Notes: generated by a model from the letters alone, not told the origin. A DNA stretch of 64,000 bases from Streptomyces sp. D2-8 (GCF_023184515.1 NZ_JAAHBP010000025.1:1-64000); one strand, 5' to 3'. Shown: positions 22,234 to 31,567, counted from the stretch's first letter. Numbers and translations are program-made.

Positions 22234-23103
22234 ATGGCGAACGGTCAGTGGTACCCCCCGGAGTGGCCGGACCGCATCCGCGCACTCGCGGCTGGCTCCC
22301 TCACCCCGGTGACCCCCAAGCGCGCGGCCACCGTCATGCTCCTGAAGGACACCGGCAGCGGCCCCGCCGTCCACATGCTGCGCAGACGCGCCTCCATGGC
22401 CTTCGCCGGAGGCGCGTACGCGTATCCGGGCGGCGGTGTCGACCCGCGCGACGACGACCACCACGTCCGCTGGGCGGGTCCCACGCGCGCGTGGTGGGCG
22501 GACCGGCTCGGCGTCGACGAGACGGCGGCCCAGGCGATCGTTTGCGCGGCCGTACGCGAGACGTACGAGGAGGCGGGCGTGCTGCTCGCCGGGCCGGCCG
22601 CCGACACGGTCGTCGGCGACACCACGGGAGCCGACTGGGAGGCGGACCGGGCCGCCCTGGTCGCCCGGGACCTGTCCTTCGCGGAGTTCCTGGACCGCCG
22701 CGGCCTGGTCCTGCGCTCCGACCTGCTCGGGGCCTGGACCCGCTGGATCACCCCGGAGTTCGAGGCCCGCCGCTACGACACGTGGTTCTTCGTGGCCGCG
22801 CTTCCCGAGGGGCAGCGCACCCGGAACGCCTCCACGGAGGCCGACCGCACGGTGTGGATCGCCCCGCGCGAGGCGGCGGCCGGGTACGACGAGGGCGAGC
22901 TGCTGATGATGCCGCCGACGATCGCGACCCTGCGCCAGCTGACGGCGTACGGGACGGCCGCCCAGGCGCTCGATGCCGCCCCGGGGCGTGACCTCACGCC
23001 CGTCCTGGCCACCGCCCGCCTGGTGGACGGGGAGATCGTGCTCTCCTGGCCGGGCCACGACGAGTTCACCAAGCACATCGCGACCGGGGGAGCCACCGCA
23101 TGA
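22234..23103 (+). CDS. Nudix hydrolase, NUDT7/19-like
   Basis: 289 residues from ATG 22234. The N-terminal part has RRASMAFAGGAYAYPGGGVD, then an insertion, then the Nudix core AAVRETYEEAGVLL. The long spacer between the glycine-rich start and the REUXEE core is characteristic of the NUDT7/NUDT19 group, which hydrolyses CoA and acyl-CoA derivatives. Substrate is inferred only. It overlaps the MBL gene by four bases (ATGA). Confidence 0.85.
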   Translation: MANGQWYPPEWPDRIRALAAGSLTPVTPKRAATVMLLKDTGSGPAVHMLRRRASMAFAGGAYAYPGGGVDPRDDDHHVRWAGPTRAWWADRLGVDETAAQAIVCAAVRETYEEAGVLLAGPAADTVVGDTTGADWEADRAALVARDLSFAEFLDRRGLVLRSDLLGAWTRWITPEFEARRYDTWFFVAALPEGQRTRNASTEADRTVWIAPREAAAGYDEGELLMMPPTIATLRQLTAYGTAAQALDAAPGRDLTPVLATARLVDGEIVLSWPGHDEFTKHIATGGATA

Positions 23104-23930
23104 CGGACGCAAGCGCCCTTCCCGGTCGGCCCCGCGGCGGGGTCCTCTCGGGGCCCGCCACCGCGCGGGCCGTCAACGTGCTGGCCCCCAACGCGTCGGC
23201 GATGACCCTGGACGGCACGAACACCTGGATCGTCTCCGAGCCCGATTCGGACCTGGCCGTGGTGGTCGACCCGGGGCCGCTGGACGACGGGCACCTGCGC
23301 CGGGTCGTCGCCACGGCCGAGCAGGCCGGCAAGCGCGTCGCCCTCACCCTGCTGACCCACGGCCACCCCGACCACGCCGAGGGCGCCGCCCGGTTCGCCG
23401 AACTGACCGGCACGCGCGTGCGTGCCCTCGACCCGGCTCTGCGGCTGGGCGAGGAGGGCCTGGCAGCCGGAGACGTCGTCACCACCGGCGGCCTGGAACT
23501 GCGCGTCGTACCGACGCCCGGCCACACCGCGGACTCCCTCTGTTTCCACCTCCCGGCCGACCGGGCCGTCCTCACCGGCGACACGATCCTGGGCCGCGGC
23601 ACGACGGTCGTGGCCCACCCCGACGGCCGCCTCGGCGACTACCTGGACTCCCTGCGCCGCCTGCGCTCCCTCACGGTCGACGACGGCGTCCACACGGTCC
23701 TGCCGGGCCACGGCCCGGTCCTGGACGACGCCCAGGGCGCCGTCGAGTACTACCTCGCCCACCGCGCCACCCGCCTGGCTCAGGTCGAGACGGCCGTCGA
23801 GGACGGCTGCCGCACCCCCACGCAGGTCGTCACCCGTGTCTACGCCGACGTGGACCGCTCCCTGTGGCCGGCGGCGGAACTGTCGGTACGGGCCCAGCTC
23901 GACTATCTGGAGGAGCACGGGCTCATCTGA
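23100..23930 (+). CDS. MBL-fold metallo-hydrolase
   Basis: 276 residues. Metal motif THGHPDHAEGA (HxHxDH) is followed by PTPGHTADSLCFHLP, LTGDTILG and VLPGHGPV, covering the other ligands of a beta-lactamase-fold hydrolase. The C-terminal winged-helix-like tail (about 40 residues) resembles LACTB2-type proteins. Probably a thioesterase or nuclease; the substrate is open. Last gene of the rightward operon. Confidence 0.9.
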   Translation: MTDASALPGRPRGGVLSGPATARAVNVLAPNASAMTLDGTNTWIVSEPDSDLAVVVDPGPLDDGHLRRVVATAEQAGKRVALTLLTHGHPDHAEGAARFAELTGTRVRALDPALRLGEEGLAAGDVVTTGGLELRVVPTPGHTADSLCFHLPADRAVLTGDTILGRGTTVVAHPDGRLGDYLDSLRRLRSLTVDDGVHTVLPGHGPVLDDAQGAVEYYLAHRATRLAQVETAVEDGCRTPTQVVTRVYADVDRSLWPAAELSVRAQLDYLEEHGLI

Positions 23931-23948
23931 CCGCGCCGGACACGCCGT

Positions 23949-23979
23949 CGGGCCCCGTCTCGTGAGGAGACGGGGCCCG
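23949..23979. terminator. Convergent terminator MBL/crp
   Basis: A perfect 13-bp stem (CGGGCCCCGTCTC with GAGACGGGGCCCG) and a five-base loop, between converging genes. Confidence 0.85.
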
Positions 23980-24003
23980 ATGACGTACGGCCGGGTGGGC
24001 GCG

Positions 24004-24678
24004 TCAGCGTGAGCGCTTGGCGAGGCGTTCCACGTCCAGGAGGATCACCGCGCGGGCCTCCAGGCGCAGCCAGCCGCGCTGGGCGAAGTCCGCGAGGGCC
24101 TTGTTGACCGTCTCGCGGGACGCGCCGACCAGTTGGGCCAGCTCCTCCTGCGTGAGGTCGTGCACGACGTGGATGCCCTCCTCGGACTGCACGCCGAACC
24201 GGCGCGACAGGTCGAGCAGGGCGCGGGCGACACGGCCCGGGACGTCCGAGAAGACGAGGTCGGACATCGCGTCGTTGGTCTTGCGCAGCCGGCGCGCGAC
24301 GGCGCGCAGCAGCGCCGTGGCCACCTCCGGGCGGGCGTTCAGCCAGGGCTGGAGGTCGCCGTGGCCGAGGCCGAGCAGCTTGACCTCGGTCAGTGCCGTG
24401 GCGGTCGCGGTGCGCGGGCCCGGGTCGAACAGCGACAGCTCACCGATGAGCTCGCCGGGGCCGACCACGGCCAGCATGTTCTCGCGGCCGTCGGGGGACG
24501 TGCGGTGGAGCTTCACCTTGCCCTCCGTGACCACGTACAGGCGGTCACCTGGGTCGCCCTCATGGAACAGCGAGTCACCGCGGGCGAGGGTCACCTCACT
24601 CATGGAGGCGCGGAGCTCCGCGGCCTGCTCGTCATCGAGCGCCGCGAAGAGCGGATTGCGCCGCAGAACGTCGTCCAC
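24004..24678 (-). CDS. crp: Crp/FNR family regulator
   Basis: 224 residues, the same length as S. coelicolor Crp. The cyclic-nucleotide domain has FHEGDPGDRLYVVTEGKVKL, GPGELIGELSLFDPGPRTAT and RRLRKTNDAMSDLVFSD. The C-terminal helix-turn-helix reads LTQEELAQLVGASRETVNKA. In S. coelicolor Crp controls germination, growth and many antibiotic clusters. The upstream region shared with the nth gene holds a sequence fitting the published Streptomyces Crp motif, suggesting autoregulation. Confidence 0.95.
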   Translation of the reverse strand: MDDVLRRNPLFAALDDEQAAELRASMSEVTLARGDSLFHEGDPGDRLYVVTEGKVKLHRTSPDGRENMLAVVGPGELIGELSLFDPGPRTATATALTEVKLLGLGHGDLQPWLNARPEVATALLRAVARRLRKTNDAMSDLVFSDVPGRVARALLDLSRRFGVQSEEGIHVVHDLTQEELAQLVGASRETVNKALADFAQRGWLRLEARAVILLDVERLAKRSR

Positions 24679-24767
24679 GAGTTCTCTCCTTGTCGACCTG
24701 CTCAGGGGACCTTGATCCCCCTTGTATCAAGGCACTGTGGTGCCCATATTGCCGGACGGACCAAACA

Positions 24768-24781
24768 GTGTGATCTGTCAC
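24768..24781. promoter_or_regulatory. Crp-type binding site
   Basis: GTGTGATCTGTCAC fits GTG-N6-GNCAC exactly and contains the dyad TGTGA/TCACA. It stands 90 bp before crp and 104 bp before nth, between the divergent genes. Confidence 0.6.
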
Positions 24782-24884
24782 AAGGATGCCGCACACGTGT
24801 CCCGGGGTAAGCGGCAGGGGTCCAATTGGGCGCCGATCTTCAGGGGCCGGGGCGGATGTCGGTGCCGGGCCTTAGGCTGGCCGG

Positions 24885-26030
24885 GTGTCCAAATCGCCGG
24901 TGAGAGCACAGGCCGAGGGGGCTGCGCGGGTGGTTGTACGTCGCGATTCCGCTGTGGGCGAACAGAGCCCCGATGGCGGTAGGAAAACGGCGAAAGAGAA
25001 CAAGACGGAACCGGTGAAGAAGGCCGCGTCCGCGAAGAAGACGGCTTCCGCGAAGAAGGCGGCGTCGGCGAAGAAGGTCGCGTCTGTGAAGAAGGCGGCC
25101 TCCAAGACGTCCCCGGCGTCCGCTGCCAAGAAGGCCTCGAAGGCCGCCGCCGTGAAGAAGGCCCCGGCCGCCAAGAAGGTCGTGGTCGCACCCAAGAAGG
25201 CCACCGCCCGGCTCAAGGGCACCGCCCCCGCGAAGACGGTCGTCCACCCGCCGAGCGACGAGTCGCGTACCGCCCTGGTCCGCCGGGCCCGCCGTATCAA
25301 CCGCGAGCTCGCCGAGGTCTTTCCGTACGCGCACCCCGAGCTGGACTTCGACAACCCCTTCCAACTGGTCGTCGCCACGGTCCTGTCGGCCCAGACGACC
25401 GACCTGCGCGTCAACCAGACGACGCCCTCCCTCTTCGCCACGTACCCGACCCCGGAGGACCTGGCCGCCGCCAACCCCGAGGAGGTGGAGGAGATCCTCC
25501 GCCCGTGCGGCTTCTTCCGGGCCAAGACGAAGTCGGTCATAGGGCTGTCGAGGGCCCTCGTGGAGGACTTCGGCGGTGAGGTGCCCGGCCGGCTGGAGGA
25601 CCTGGTCAAGCTGCCCGGCGTCGGCCGCAAGACCGCGTTCGTCGTGCTCGGCAACGCCTTCGGACGCCCCGGCATCACCGTGGACACGCACTTCCAGCGC
25701 CTGGTGCGCCGCTGGCAGTGGACCGGCGAGACCGACCCGGACAAGATCGAGGCCGCCATCGGTGCGCTCTTCCCGAAGAGCGACTGGACGGATCTCTCGC
25801 ACCACGTGATCTGGCACGGCCGCCGCATCTGCCACGCCCGCAAGCCCGCGTGCGGCGCCTGCCCGATCGCCCCGCTCTGCCCGGCCTACGGCGAGGGCGA
25901 GACCGACCCGGAGAAGGCGAAGAAGCTCCTCAAGTACGAGAAGGGCGGCTTCCCCGGCCAGCGTCTGAAGCCCCCACAGGCCTACCTGGACGCGGGCGGC
26001 AAACCGGCGCCGCCGCTGGGGGCCGGATGA
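24885..26030 (+). CDS. nth: Endonuclease III with H1-like N-terminal tail
   Basis: 381 residues if GTG 24885 is used (no clear ribosome site, so the message may be leaderless). Residues about 35-110 are lysine/alanine repeats of the type KKAASAKK. The enzyme follows: an HhH-GPD glycosylase with LSAQTTDLRVN, the hairpin LPGVGRKTA carrying the catalytic lysine, VDTHFQRL with the catalytic aspartate, and the iron-sulfur ligands C-x6-C-x2-C-x5-C in ICHARKPACGACPIAPLC. It removes oxidised pyrimidines from DNA and cuts the abasic site. Usual family length is about 210-270, so the tail is the oddity. Confidence 0.92.
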   Translation: MSKSPVRAQAEGAARVVVRRDSAVGEQSPDGGRKTAKENKTEPVKKAASAKKTASAKKAASAKKVASVKKAASKTSPASAAKKASKAAAVKKAPAAKKVVVAPKKATARLKGTAPAKTVVHPPSDESRTALVRRARRINRELAEVFPYAHPELDFDNPFQLVVATVLSAQTTDLRVNQTTPSLFATYPTPEDLAAANPEEVEEILRPCGFFRAKTKSVIGLSRALVEDFGGEVPGRLEDLVKLPGVGRKTAFVVLGNAFGRPGITVDTHFQRLVRRWQWTGETDPDKIEAAIGALFPKSDWTDLSHHVIWHGRRICHARKPACGACPIAPLCPAYGEGETDPEKAKKLLKYEKGGFPGQRLKPPQAYLDAGGKPAPPLGAG

Positions 26031-26145
26031 GCTGCCCGAGCCGCGCGAAGGGCTCGACGCGCTGCCCGTTCGGGGGATCCCGGGCGTTCGCGGAACGATC
26101 TCAGGGCCGCCGTGCGTTGGATGCGGCAGGACGACGGGGGTGGCG

Positions 26146-26841
26146 ATGACGCGTGCGAGCGACACACAGGGTGGCCCGGTGGCGCTGAGCAAGGACGGGC
26201 TGCCCGGCTGGCTGGACCCGGTGGTGCGCGCCGTGGAGACGGTCCGGCCGAGGCAGCTGAGCCGCTTCCTGCCGCCGGAGGACGGGGCGGGGCGGCAGTC
26301 CGCCGTGCTGATCCTGTTCGGCGAGGGCGTGCACGGCCCGGAGCTGCTGCTCATGGAGCGTGCGAGTTCCCTGCGCTCGCACGCCGGCCAGCCCTCCTTC
26401 CCGGGCGGGGCCCTCGACCCGGAGGACGGCGACCCGGGCGGTGACGGCCCGTTGCGGGCCGCCCTGCGCGAGGCGGAGGAGGAGACCGGCCTCAACCCCT
26501 CCGGCGTCCAGCTCTTCGGCGTCCTGCCCCGGCTCTACATCCCGGTCAGCAGCTTCGTCGTCACACCCGTGCTGGGCTGGTGGCGCGAACCGACTCCGGT
26601 CGGAGTCGTCGACCCGAACGAAACCGCCAGGGTCTTCACCGTCCCCGTGGTGGATCTCACGGATCCGGCCAACCGAGCGACCACCGTCCACCCCAGTGGC
26701 CACCGAGGTCCGGCATTTCTGGTCGAATCAGCCCTTGTCTGGGGTTTCACGGCCGGAATCATCGACCGGCTGCTGCACTTCGCAGGCTGGGAGCGGCCCT
26801 GGGACCGGGAGAAGCAGGTCCCGCTCGACTGGCGCGCATGA
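26146..26841 (+). CDS. Nudix hydrolase, CoA-pyrophosphatase type
   Basis: 231 residues from ATG 26146. HAGQPSFPGGALDPEDGDP and LREAEEETGLNPSGVQLFG give the Nudix box with the PSFPGG extension typical of the NudL/CoA diphosphatase family. It probably hydrolyses CoA to phosphopantetheine and adenosine 3',5'-bisphosphate. It ends 13 bp before the protease gene. An alternative GTG start lies two codons upstream. Confidence 0.87.
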   Translation: MTRASDTQGGPVALSKDGLPGWLDPVVRAVETVRPRQLSRFLPPEDGAGRQSAVLILFGEGVHGPELLLMERASSLRSHAGQPSFPGGALDPEDGDPGGDGPLRAALREAEEETGLNPSGVQLFGVLPRLYIPVSSFVVTPVLGWWREPTPVGVVDPNETARVFTVPVVDLTDPANRATTVHPSGHRGPAFLVESALVWGFTAGIIDRLLHFAGWERPWDREKQVPLDWRA

Positions 26842-26854
26842 CAGGGTGGCCTCC

Positions 26855-28054
26855 GTGAACGTGCTGGACATCTTGTTGCTGGTCGCTGCCGTGTGGTTCG
26901 CGGTCGTGGGGTACCGCCAGGGGTTCGTCGTCGGCATCCTGTCGGTGATCGGCTTCCTGGGCGGCGGCCTCGTCGCCGTCTACGTGCTGCCCGTCATCTG
27001 GGACACGCTGACGGACAACGCGGAGGTGAACACGACCGCCGCGGTCGTCGCGGTCGTCGTCGTCATCGTCTGCGCGTCCGTCGGCCAGGCCCTCACCACC
27101 CACCTCGGCAACAAGCTGCGCCGGCACATCACCTGGTCCCCGGCCCGGGCCCTCGACGCCACCGGCGGCGCCCTGGTCAACGTCGTGGCGATGCTCCTGG
27201 TCGCCTGGCTGATCGGCTCCGCCCTCGCGGGCACGACGCTGCCGACGCTCGGCAAGGAGGTCCGCAGCTCCAAGGTGCTGCTGGGCGTCTCGCAGGCCCT
27301 GCCGGACCAGGCGGCCACCTGGTTCGCGGACTTCTCCTCCGTCCTCGCGCAGAACGGCTTCCCGCAGGTCTTCAGCCCGTTCTCGAACGAGCCGATCACC
27401 GACGTCCGGCCCCCGGACCCGGCGCTGGCCGACAGCCCGGTGGCCGCCCGCGCCCAGCGCTCCATCGTCAAGGTCATGGGCACCGCCCCGAGCTGCGGCA
27501 AGGTCCTGGAGGGCACCGGCTTCGTCTTCGCCGACCGCCGCGTGATGACCAACGCGCACGTGGTGGGCGGAGTCGACGAGCCGACCGTGCAGATAGGCGG
27601 CGAGGGCAAGAAGTACGACGCCAAGGTCGTGCTCTACGACTGGCGGCGCGACATCGCCGTCCTCGACGTGCCCGATCTCGGGGCGCCCGTGCTGCGGTTC
27701 ACGTCGAAGGACGCGAGCAGCGGCGCCGACGCGATCGTCGCGGGCTTCCCGGAGAACGGCGCGTACGACGTGCGGGCCGCACGCGTGCGTGGCCGCATCA
27801 CGGCCAACGGCCCGGACATCTACCACCGCGGCACCGTTCGCCGCGACGTCTACTCCCTCTACGCGACCGTCCGTCAGGGCAACTCCGGCGGCCCGCTGCT
27901 CACACCCGACGGCAAGGTCTACGGCGTCGTCTTCGCCAAGTCGCTCGACGACGCCGAGACGGGATACGCGCTGACCGCGGACGAGATCCAGGACGACATC
28001 ACCAAGGGACGCACCGCCAACCAGCAGGTGGGCAGCGACAGCTGCGCCCTCTAG
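26855..28054 (+). CDS. MarP-like membrane serine protease
   Basis: 399 residues from GTG 26855. Four membrane helices (CvpA-like region, about 1-125) are followed by a trypsin-fold periplasmic domain with His in VMTNAHVVGG, Asp in RRDIAVLDV and Ser in RQGNSGGPL. A cysteine pair (SCGK and SCAL) may form the disulfide seen in MarP. Mycobacterium MarP cleaves a peptidoglycan hydrolase and protects against acid. The same topology suggests an envelope-stress role here. Confidence 0.92.
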   Translation: MNVLDILLLVAAVWFAVVGYRQGFVVGILSVIGFLGGGLVAVYVLPVIWDTLTDNAEVNTTAAVVAVVVVIVCASVGQALTTHLGNKLRRHITWSPARALDATGGALVNVVAMLLVAWLIGSALAGTTLPTLGKEVRSSKVLLGVSQALPDQAATWFADFSSVLAQNGFPQVFSPFSNEPITDVRPPDPALADSPVAARAQRSIVKVMGTAPSCGKVLEGTGFVFADRRVMTNAHVVGGVDEPTVQIGGEGKKYDAKVVLYDWRRDIAVLDVPDLGAPVLRFTSKDASSGADAIVAGFPENGAYDVRAARVRGRITANGPDIYHRGTVRRDVYSLYATVRQGNSGGPLLTPDGKVYGVVFAKSLDDAETGYALTADEIQDDITKGRTANQQVGSDSCAL

Positions 28055-28415
28055 GCGCGGCCCTGGTACGGCAGGTGTCGGGGTGTCACTCGCGCGGGTG
28101 ACGCCTCAGTCGCGTGTGTGGCGCAGACGTACGGAGACCCAGCGGGCACGGCGGCGGAGGATACGCGGAATCCCGACCCTGGGGTCCGCGGTCGCCATCT
28201 GCGGTGCGCCGCTTCGCCGGTGGGGGTTCGCACCGCCCGCCGAGCGGCGATTGCGGGTTGCGTCACTGTAGTCGTGCGTCCAGCCCATACCCCGACGTCT
28301 GCCCCCGCCCCATGGTCGATAACCGCGCTCGGGGCGTCCAATTGGCCTATGCGCCAGGCAATTGGCCGTTCGTAGGACAAGCGTTCACGTGCCGGTACCG
28401 GGCGGGGTTGATCGG
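28055..28415. other. Gap between converging genes
   Basis: No gene is supported. It contains a weak GTGTCAC/GTGACGC dyad just after the protease and the more AT-rich hairpin at 28338-28365. Confidence 0.4.
28338..28365. terminator. Convergent hairpin
   Basis: CCAATTGGCC pairs with GGCAATTGG with one bulged base, around a nine-base loop. It lies between the converging protease and epoxide-hydrolase genes. Confidence 0.45.
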
Positions 28416-29354
28416 TCACCGATCGGGTTCGGGATCCCGTAGCCAGTTGATGAGTTCCGAGGAGAACGCGACCGGGTCCTCCTCGTGCGGGAAGTGGCCG
28501 AGGCCGTCGAACAGGCGCCAGCGGTAGGGGGCTTCGACGTACTCGCCGGACCCGGCCGCGCTGCGCGTGCGCATCACGGGGTCGAGCGAGCCGTGCAGAT
28601 GGAGGGTCGGCACACGCACCGGCCGCTTCATCCGCCGGTTGAACTGGATGCCGTCCGGGCGGGCCAGGGAGCGCACCATCCAGCGGTACGGCTCGACCGC
28701 GCAGTGCGCCGCGGAGGGGATGCACATGGCGCGGCGGTACGTCTCCAGCGCCTCGTCCTCGGGCGGGCGCGGCCCGGACCACTCCTGGATCAGCTCTGCC
28801 ACGAGCGCCCCGTCGTCGGCGGTGAGCTGCCGCTCCGGGATCCAGGGCCGCTGGAACCCCCAGATGTGTGAACCGGCGCGGGTCTGCTTGACGTCTCGCA
28901 GCATGGCCGAGCGCCAGCGCCGCGGGTGCGGCATGGACGCGACCGCCAGCCGCCGCACCAGCTTGGGGCGCATCGCGGCCGCCGTCCACGCCAGGTATCC
29001 GCCCAGGTCGTGGCCGACCAGCGCGGCGTCCGGCTCGCCGAGGGAGCGGATGACGCCGGTGACGTCGAGCGCGAGGTTGGCGGGGTCGTAGCCGCGCGGC
29101 GTGCGGTCGCTGCCGCCGACGCCCCGCAGGTCCATGGCGACGGCCCGGAATCCCGCGTCGGCGAGTGCCACCAACTGGTGCCGCCAGGTCCACCAGAACT
29201 GCGGGAAGCCGTGCAGCAGCAGCACCAGCGGCCCGTCGCCCAGCTCGGCGATGTGGAAGCGGGCGCCGTTGGCGGCGACGTCGCGATGGCTCCAGGGGCC
29301 GTCGAGCAGGACGGCCGGAGCCGGTGGTGCCGGGGGTGTGTCGGGGTCCGTCAT
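28416..29354 (-). CDS. Alpha/beta hydrolase, epoxide-hydrolase-like
   Basis: 312 residues from ATG 29354. Oxyanion region LLLHGFPQFWWTWRHQL, then MDLRGVGGSDRTP, then the nucleophile elbow VGHDLGGYLAW with aspartate in place of serine. Asp as nucleophile is the hallmark of epoxide hydrolases and haloalkane dehalogenases. The acid (GSLDPVM) and His (GLGHFPHEE) are visible near the C-terminus. It overlaps the holin-like gene by four bases. Confidence 0.9.
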   Translation of the reverse strand: MTDPDTPPAPPAPAVLLDGPWSHRDVAANGARFHIAELGDGPLVLLLHGFPQFWWTWRHQLVALADAGFRAVAMDLRGVGGSDRTPRGYDPANLALDVTGVIRSLGEPDAALVGHDLGGYLAWTAAAMRPKLVRRLAVASMPHPRRWRSAMLRDVKQTRAGSHIWGFQRPWIPERQLTADDGALVAELIQEWSGPRPPEDEALETYRRAMCIPSAAHCAVEPYRWMVRSLARPDGIQFNRRMKRPVRVPTLHLHGSLDPVMRTRSAAGSGEYVEAPYRWRLFDGLGHFPHEEDPVAFSSELINWLRDPEPDR

Positions 29355-29839
29355 GATGACGAGCGTGCCACAGCCTCGATGGCCTCGGGGACCCGGTCCT
29401 GCGGGAGTTCCGGTCGCGGGTGCGGCTTGGCCTTCTGCAGCACGACCGCGCTCTCCTTCATCGAGGCGGCGACCTTCTGCGGGCCCTTGCTCTTCTTGGC
29501 CTTCTTCGCGAAGACCGTGCCGACCAGCGCGAGCACGCCCGCGACCAGCACGTTCGCCGCGAACGACAGCAGGAAGCAGACCGCGAGGTTCCAGTCGCTC
29601 CAGGTGCGGATGCCGTACGCCAGCGCGAAGTTCAGCATCGGCAGGGAGAAGATCAGCACCGCGCCGGCCGCCGAGAAGGCGCCGCCGCTGGTCGCGCCGC
29701 GCTTCACGTCCTGCTTGAGCTGCGCCTTCGCCAGCGCGATCTCGTCGTGCACCAGCGCCGACATTTCCGTCGTCGCCGAGGCGAACAGCTGGCCGATGCT
29801 GCGTTCGGCGCCGACCGGGCTGCCGTCGGGTGCGCTCAT
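29351..29839 (-). CDS. Phage-holin-like membrane protein (Holin-X family)
   Basis: 162 residues. The N-terminal amphipathic helix (SIGQLFASATTEMSALVHDE) is followed by two hydrophobic hairpins (AAGAVLIFSLPMLNFALAYG, AVCFLLSFAANVLVAGVLAL). A lysine-rich tail FAKKAKKSKGPQKV follows. This is the pattern of the actinobacterial Holin-X/DUF1469 group; the name is structural and no lysis role is implied. Coupled to the hydrolase gene. Confidence 0.87.
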   Translation of the reverse strand: MSAPDGSPVGAERSIGQLFASATTEMSALVHDEIALAKAQLKQDVKRGATSGGAFSAAGAVLIFSLPMLNFALAYGIRTWSDWNLAVCFLLSFAANVLVAGVLALVGTVFAKKAKKSKGPQKVAASMKESAVVLQKAKPHPRPELPQDRVPEAIEAVARSSS

Positions 29840-29959
29840 CGCGGTCTCCCTCTTCTGCGTACGGTCCGATAACCGCTTCTTCTGCCTGACTCGCCACAGT
29901 CGTCCGACTGCGTACGGCCTGACTGCGTACGGTCCCGTCTTTTGTACCGTCTCGTCAGA

Positions 29960-31396
29960 TCATGCCGGACGGTGGTGGTCATCGCCTGCCCCGCCCGGTA
30001 CTTCGGCAAGCCCGTGGCGCGCGGCTGCCTTCTCCTGGGCGATCCGGCGGTGTTCGACGGCCTTGCGCTCGTAGAGCGCGGCGAGCCGCAGGTGGTACGC
30101 CGGGTCGTCCTCCTCGTAGACGTCCGGGATGCCGTCGGCGTCCTCGTCGCGCTCCTCCTCCTCCCACAGACGGCGGTACTTGGCGTTCCGGATCTTCAGC
30201 AGGACGGTCGCGAGTGTCGCGGCGATGAGCGAGCCCAGCAGGACGGCGGCTTTGACCTCGTCCGTCATCGTCTGGTCGCCTTCGAAGGCGAGTTCACCGA
30301 TGAGCAGAGACACGGTGAAGCCGATGCCCGCGAGGGCTGCCACCGCGAACACGTCCGCCCAGGCGAGGTTGTCGCTGAGCGACGCCCGGGTGAAGCGGGC
30401 CGTCAGCCAGGTCCCGCCGAAGATGCCGACCGCCTTGCCGACGACGAGCCCGAGGACGACACCGAGGGCCTCCGGCTTGGTGAACACGTCGGCGACCGCC
30501 CCGCCGGAGATGGCGACACCGGCGCTGAACAGCGCGAACAGCGGCACGGCGAGTCCCGCCGACAGGGGCCGTACGAGGTGCTCGATGTGCTCGCCGGGGG
30601 AGTGGTCCTCGCCCTCGTGGCGGTGGCAGCGCAGCATCAGGCCCATGGCGACACCGGCGATGGTGGCGTGGACGCCGCTGTTGTACATCAGGGCCCAGAC
30701 GACGAGCGCGAGCGGCACGTACACGTACCAGCCGCGTACGCCCTTGCGCAGCAGCAGCCAGAAGAGCACCAGCCCGGCGACGGCGCCGCCCAGCGCGGCG
30801 AAGTTCATGTCGGCCGTGAAGAAGACGGCGATGATCAGGATCGCGAAGAGGTCGTCGACGACGGCGAGCGTGAGCAGGAACGCCCGCAGCGCGCTCGGCA
30901 GGGAGGTGCCGATGACGGCGAGCACGGCGAGCGCGAAGGCGATGTCGGTGGCGGTGGGTACGGCCCAGCCGGCGAGTGAGCCGCCGCCGGTGACGCTGGT
31001 GAGGACGTAGACGAGCGCCGGTACGGCCATGCCGCACAGCGCGGCGACGACCGGGAGCGCGGCGGCCTTCGGGTCGCGCAGGTCGCCCGCGACGAGTTCC
31101 CGTTTGAGCTCGATCCCGGCGACGAAGAAGAACACAGCCAGCAGTCCGTCGGCGGCCCAGTGCGCGATGGACAGGTCGAGGCCGAGGGCGGCGGGGCCCA
31201 GATGGAAATGGGAGACGCTCTCGTAGCTGTCCTGCAGCGCGGGGATGTTCGCCCAGAGCAGCGCGGTGACCGCGGCGACGAGCAGCAGCACACCGCCGAC
31301 GGTCTCCATGCGCAGTGCGTCGGCCACATAGGTCCGCTCGGGCAGCGACAGCCGGTCGAGGACTTTGCGGGTGGTGGTGGAGCGGGGCTCGGTCAC
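29960..31396 (-). CDS. nhaA: Na+/H+ antiporter NhaA
   Basis: 478 residues from GTG 31396, nine bases after GGAGG; an upstream ATG (31435) is less likely. About 11-12 membrane helices. The key pair of aspartates is in TLAVVDDLFAILIIAVFF, and VPTATDIAFALAVLAVIG precedes it. A C-terminal hydrophilic extension of about 60 residues (EEEERDEDADGIPDVYEEDD) is longer than in E. coli NhaA and acidic. It exports sodium in exchange for protons. Confidence 0.95.
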   Translation of the reverse strand: MTEPRSTTTRKVLDRLSLPERTYVADALRMETVGGVLLLVAAVTALLWANIPALQDSYESVSHFHLGPAALGLDLSIAHWAADGLLAVFFFVAGIELKRELVAGDLRDPKAAALPVVAALCGMAVPALVYVLTSVTGGGSLAGWAVPTATDIAFALAVLAVIGTSLPSALRAFLLTLAVVDDLFAILIIAVFFTADMNFAALGGAVAGLVLFWLLLRKGVRGWYVYVPLALVVWALMYNSGVHATIAGVAMGLMLRCHRHEGEDHSPGEHIEHLVRPLSAGLAVPLFALFSAGVAISGGAVADVFTKPEALGVVLGLVVGKAVGIFGGTWLTARFTRASLSDNLAWADVFAVAALAGIGFTVSLLIGELAFEGDQTMTDEVKAAVLLGSLIAATLATVLLKIRNAKYRRLWEEEERDEDADGIPDVYEEDDPAYHLRLAALYERKAVEHRRIAQEKAAARHGLAEVPGGAGDDHHRPA

Positions 31397-31527
31397 GGGG
31401 GAAGACCTCCGGTCGGTGGGCAGGACGAAACGCATGCCGACCAGACTTCCCGGCGCACCATGGATCACTTGTGTTGCTTAGTTTAGGTAAGCGTACGGCT
31501 GTGCGCATCCGCCGCCGCAGCAGCACC

Positions 31528-31567
31528 CTGACGGAGGGCACCCGATCATGCGGGTGCCCTCCGTCAG
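31528..31567. terminator. Strong terminator after acsA
   Basis: A perfect 17-bp stem (31528-31544 with 31551-31567) around ATCATG. It lies 22 bp past the acsA stop and also faces nhaA's upstream side. Confidence 0.88.

Noticed and set aside
29351..29839. Prophage remnant suggested by the holin-like gene
   Set aside because: No phage structural or lysis genes adjoin it; Holin-X-like proteins are ordinary chromosomal genes in actinobacteria.
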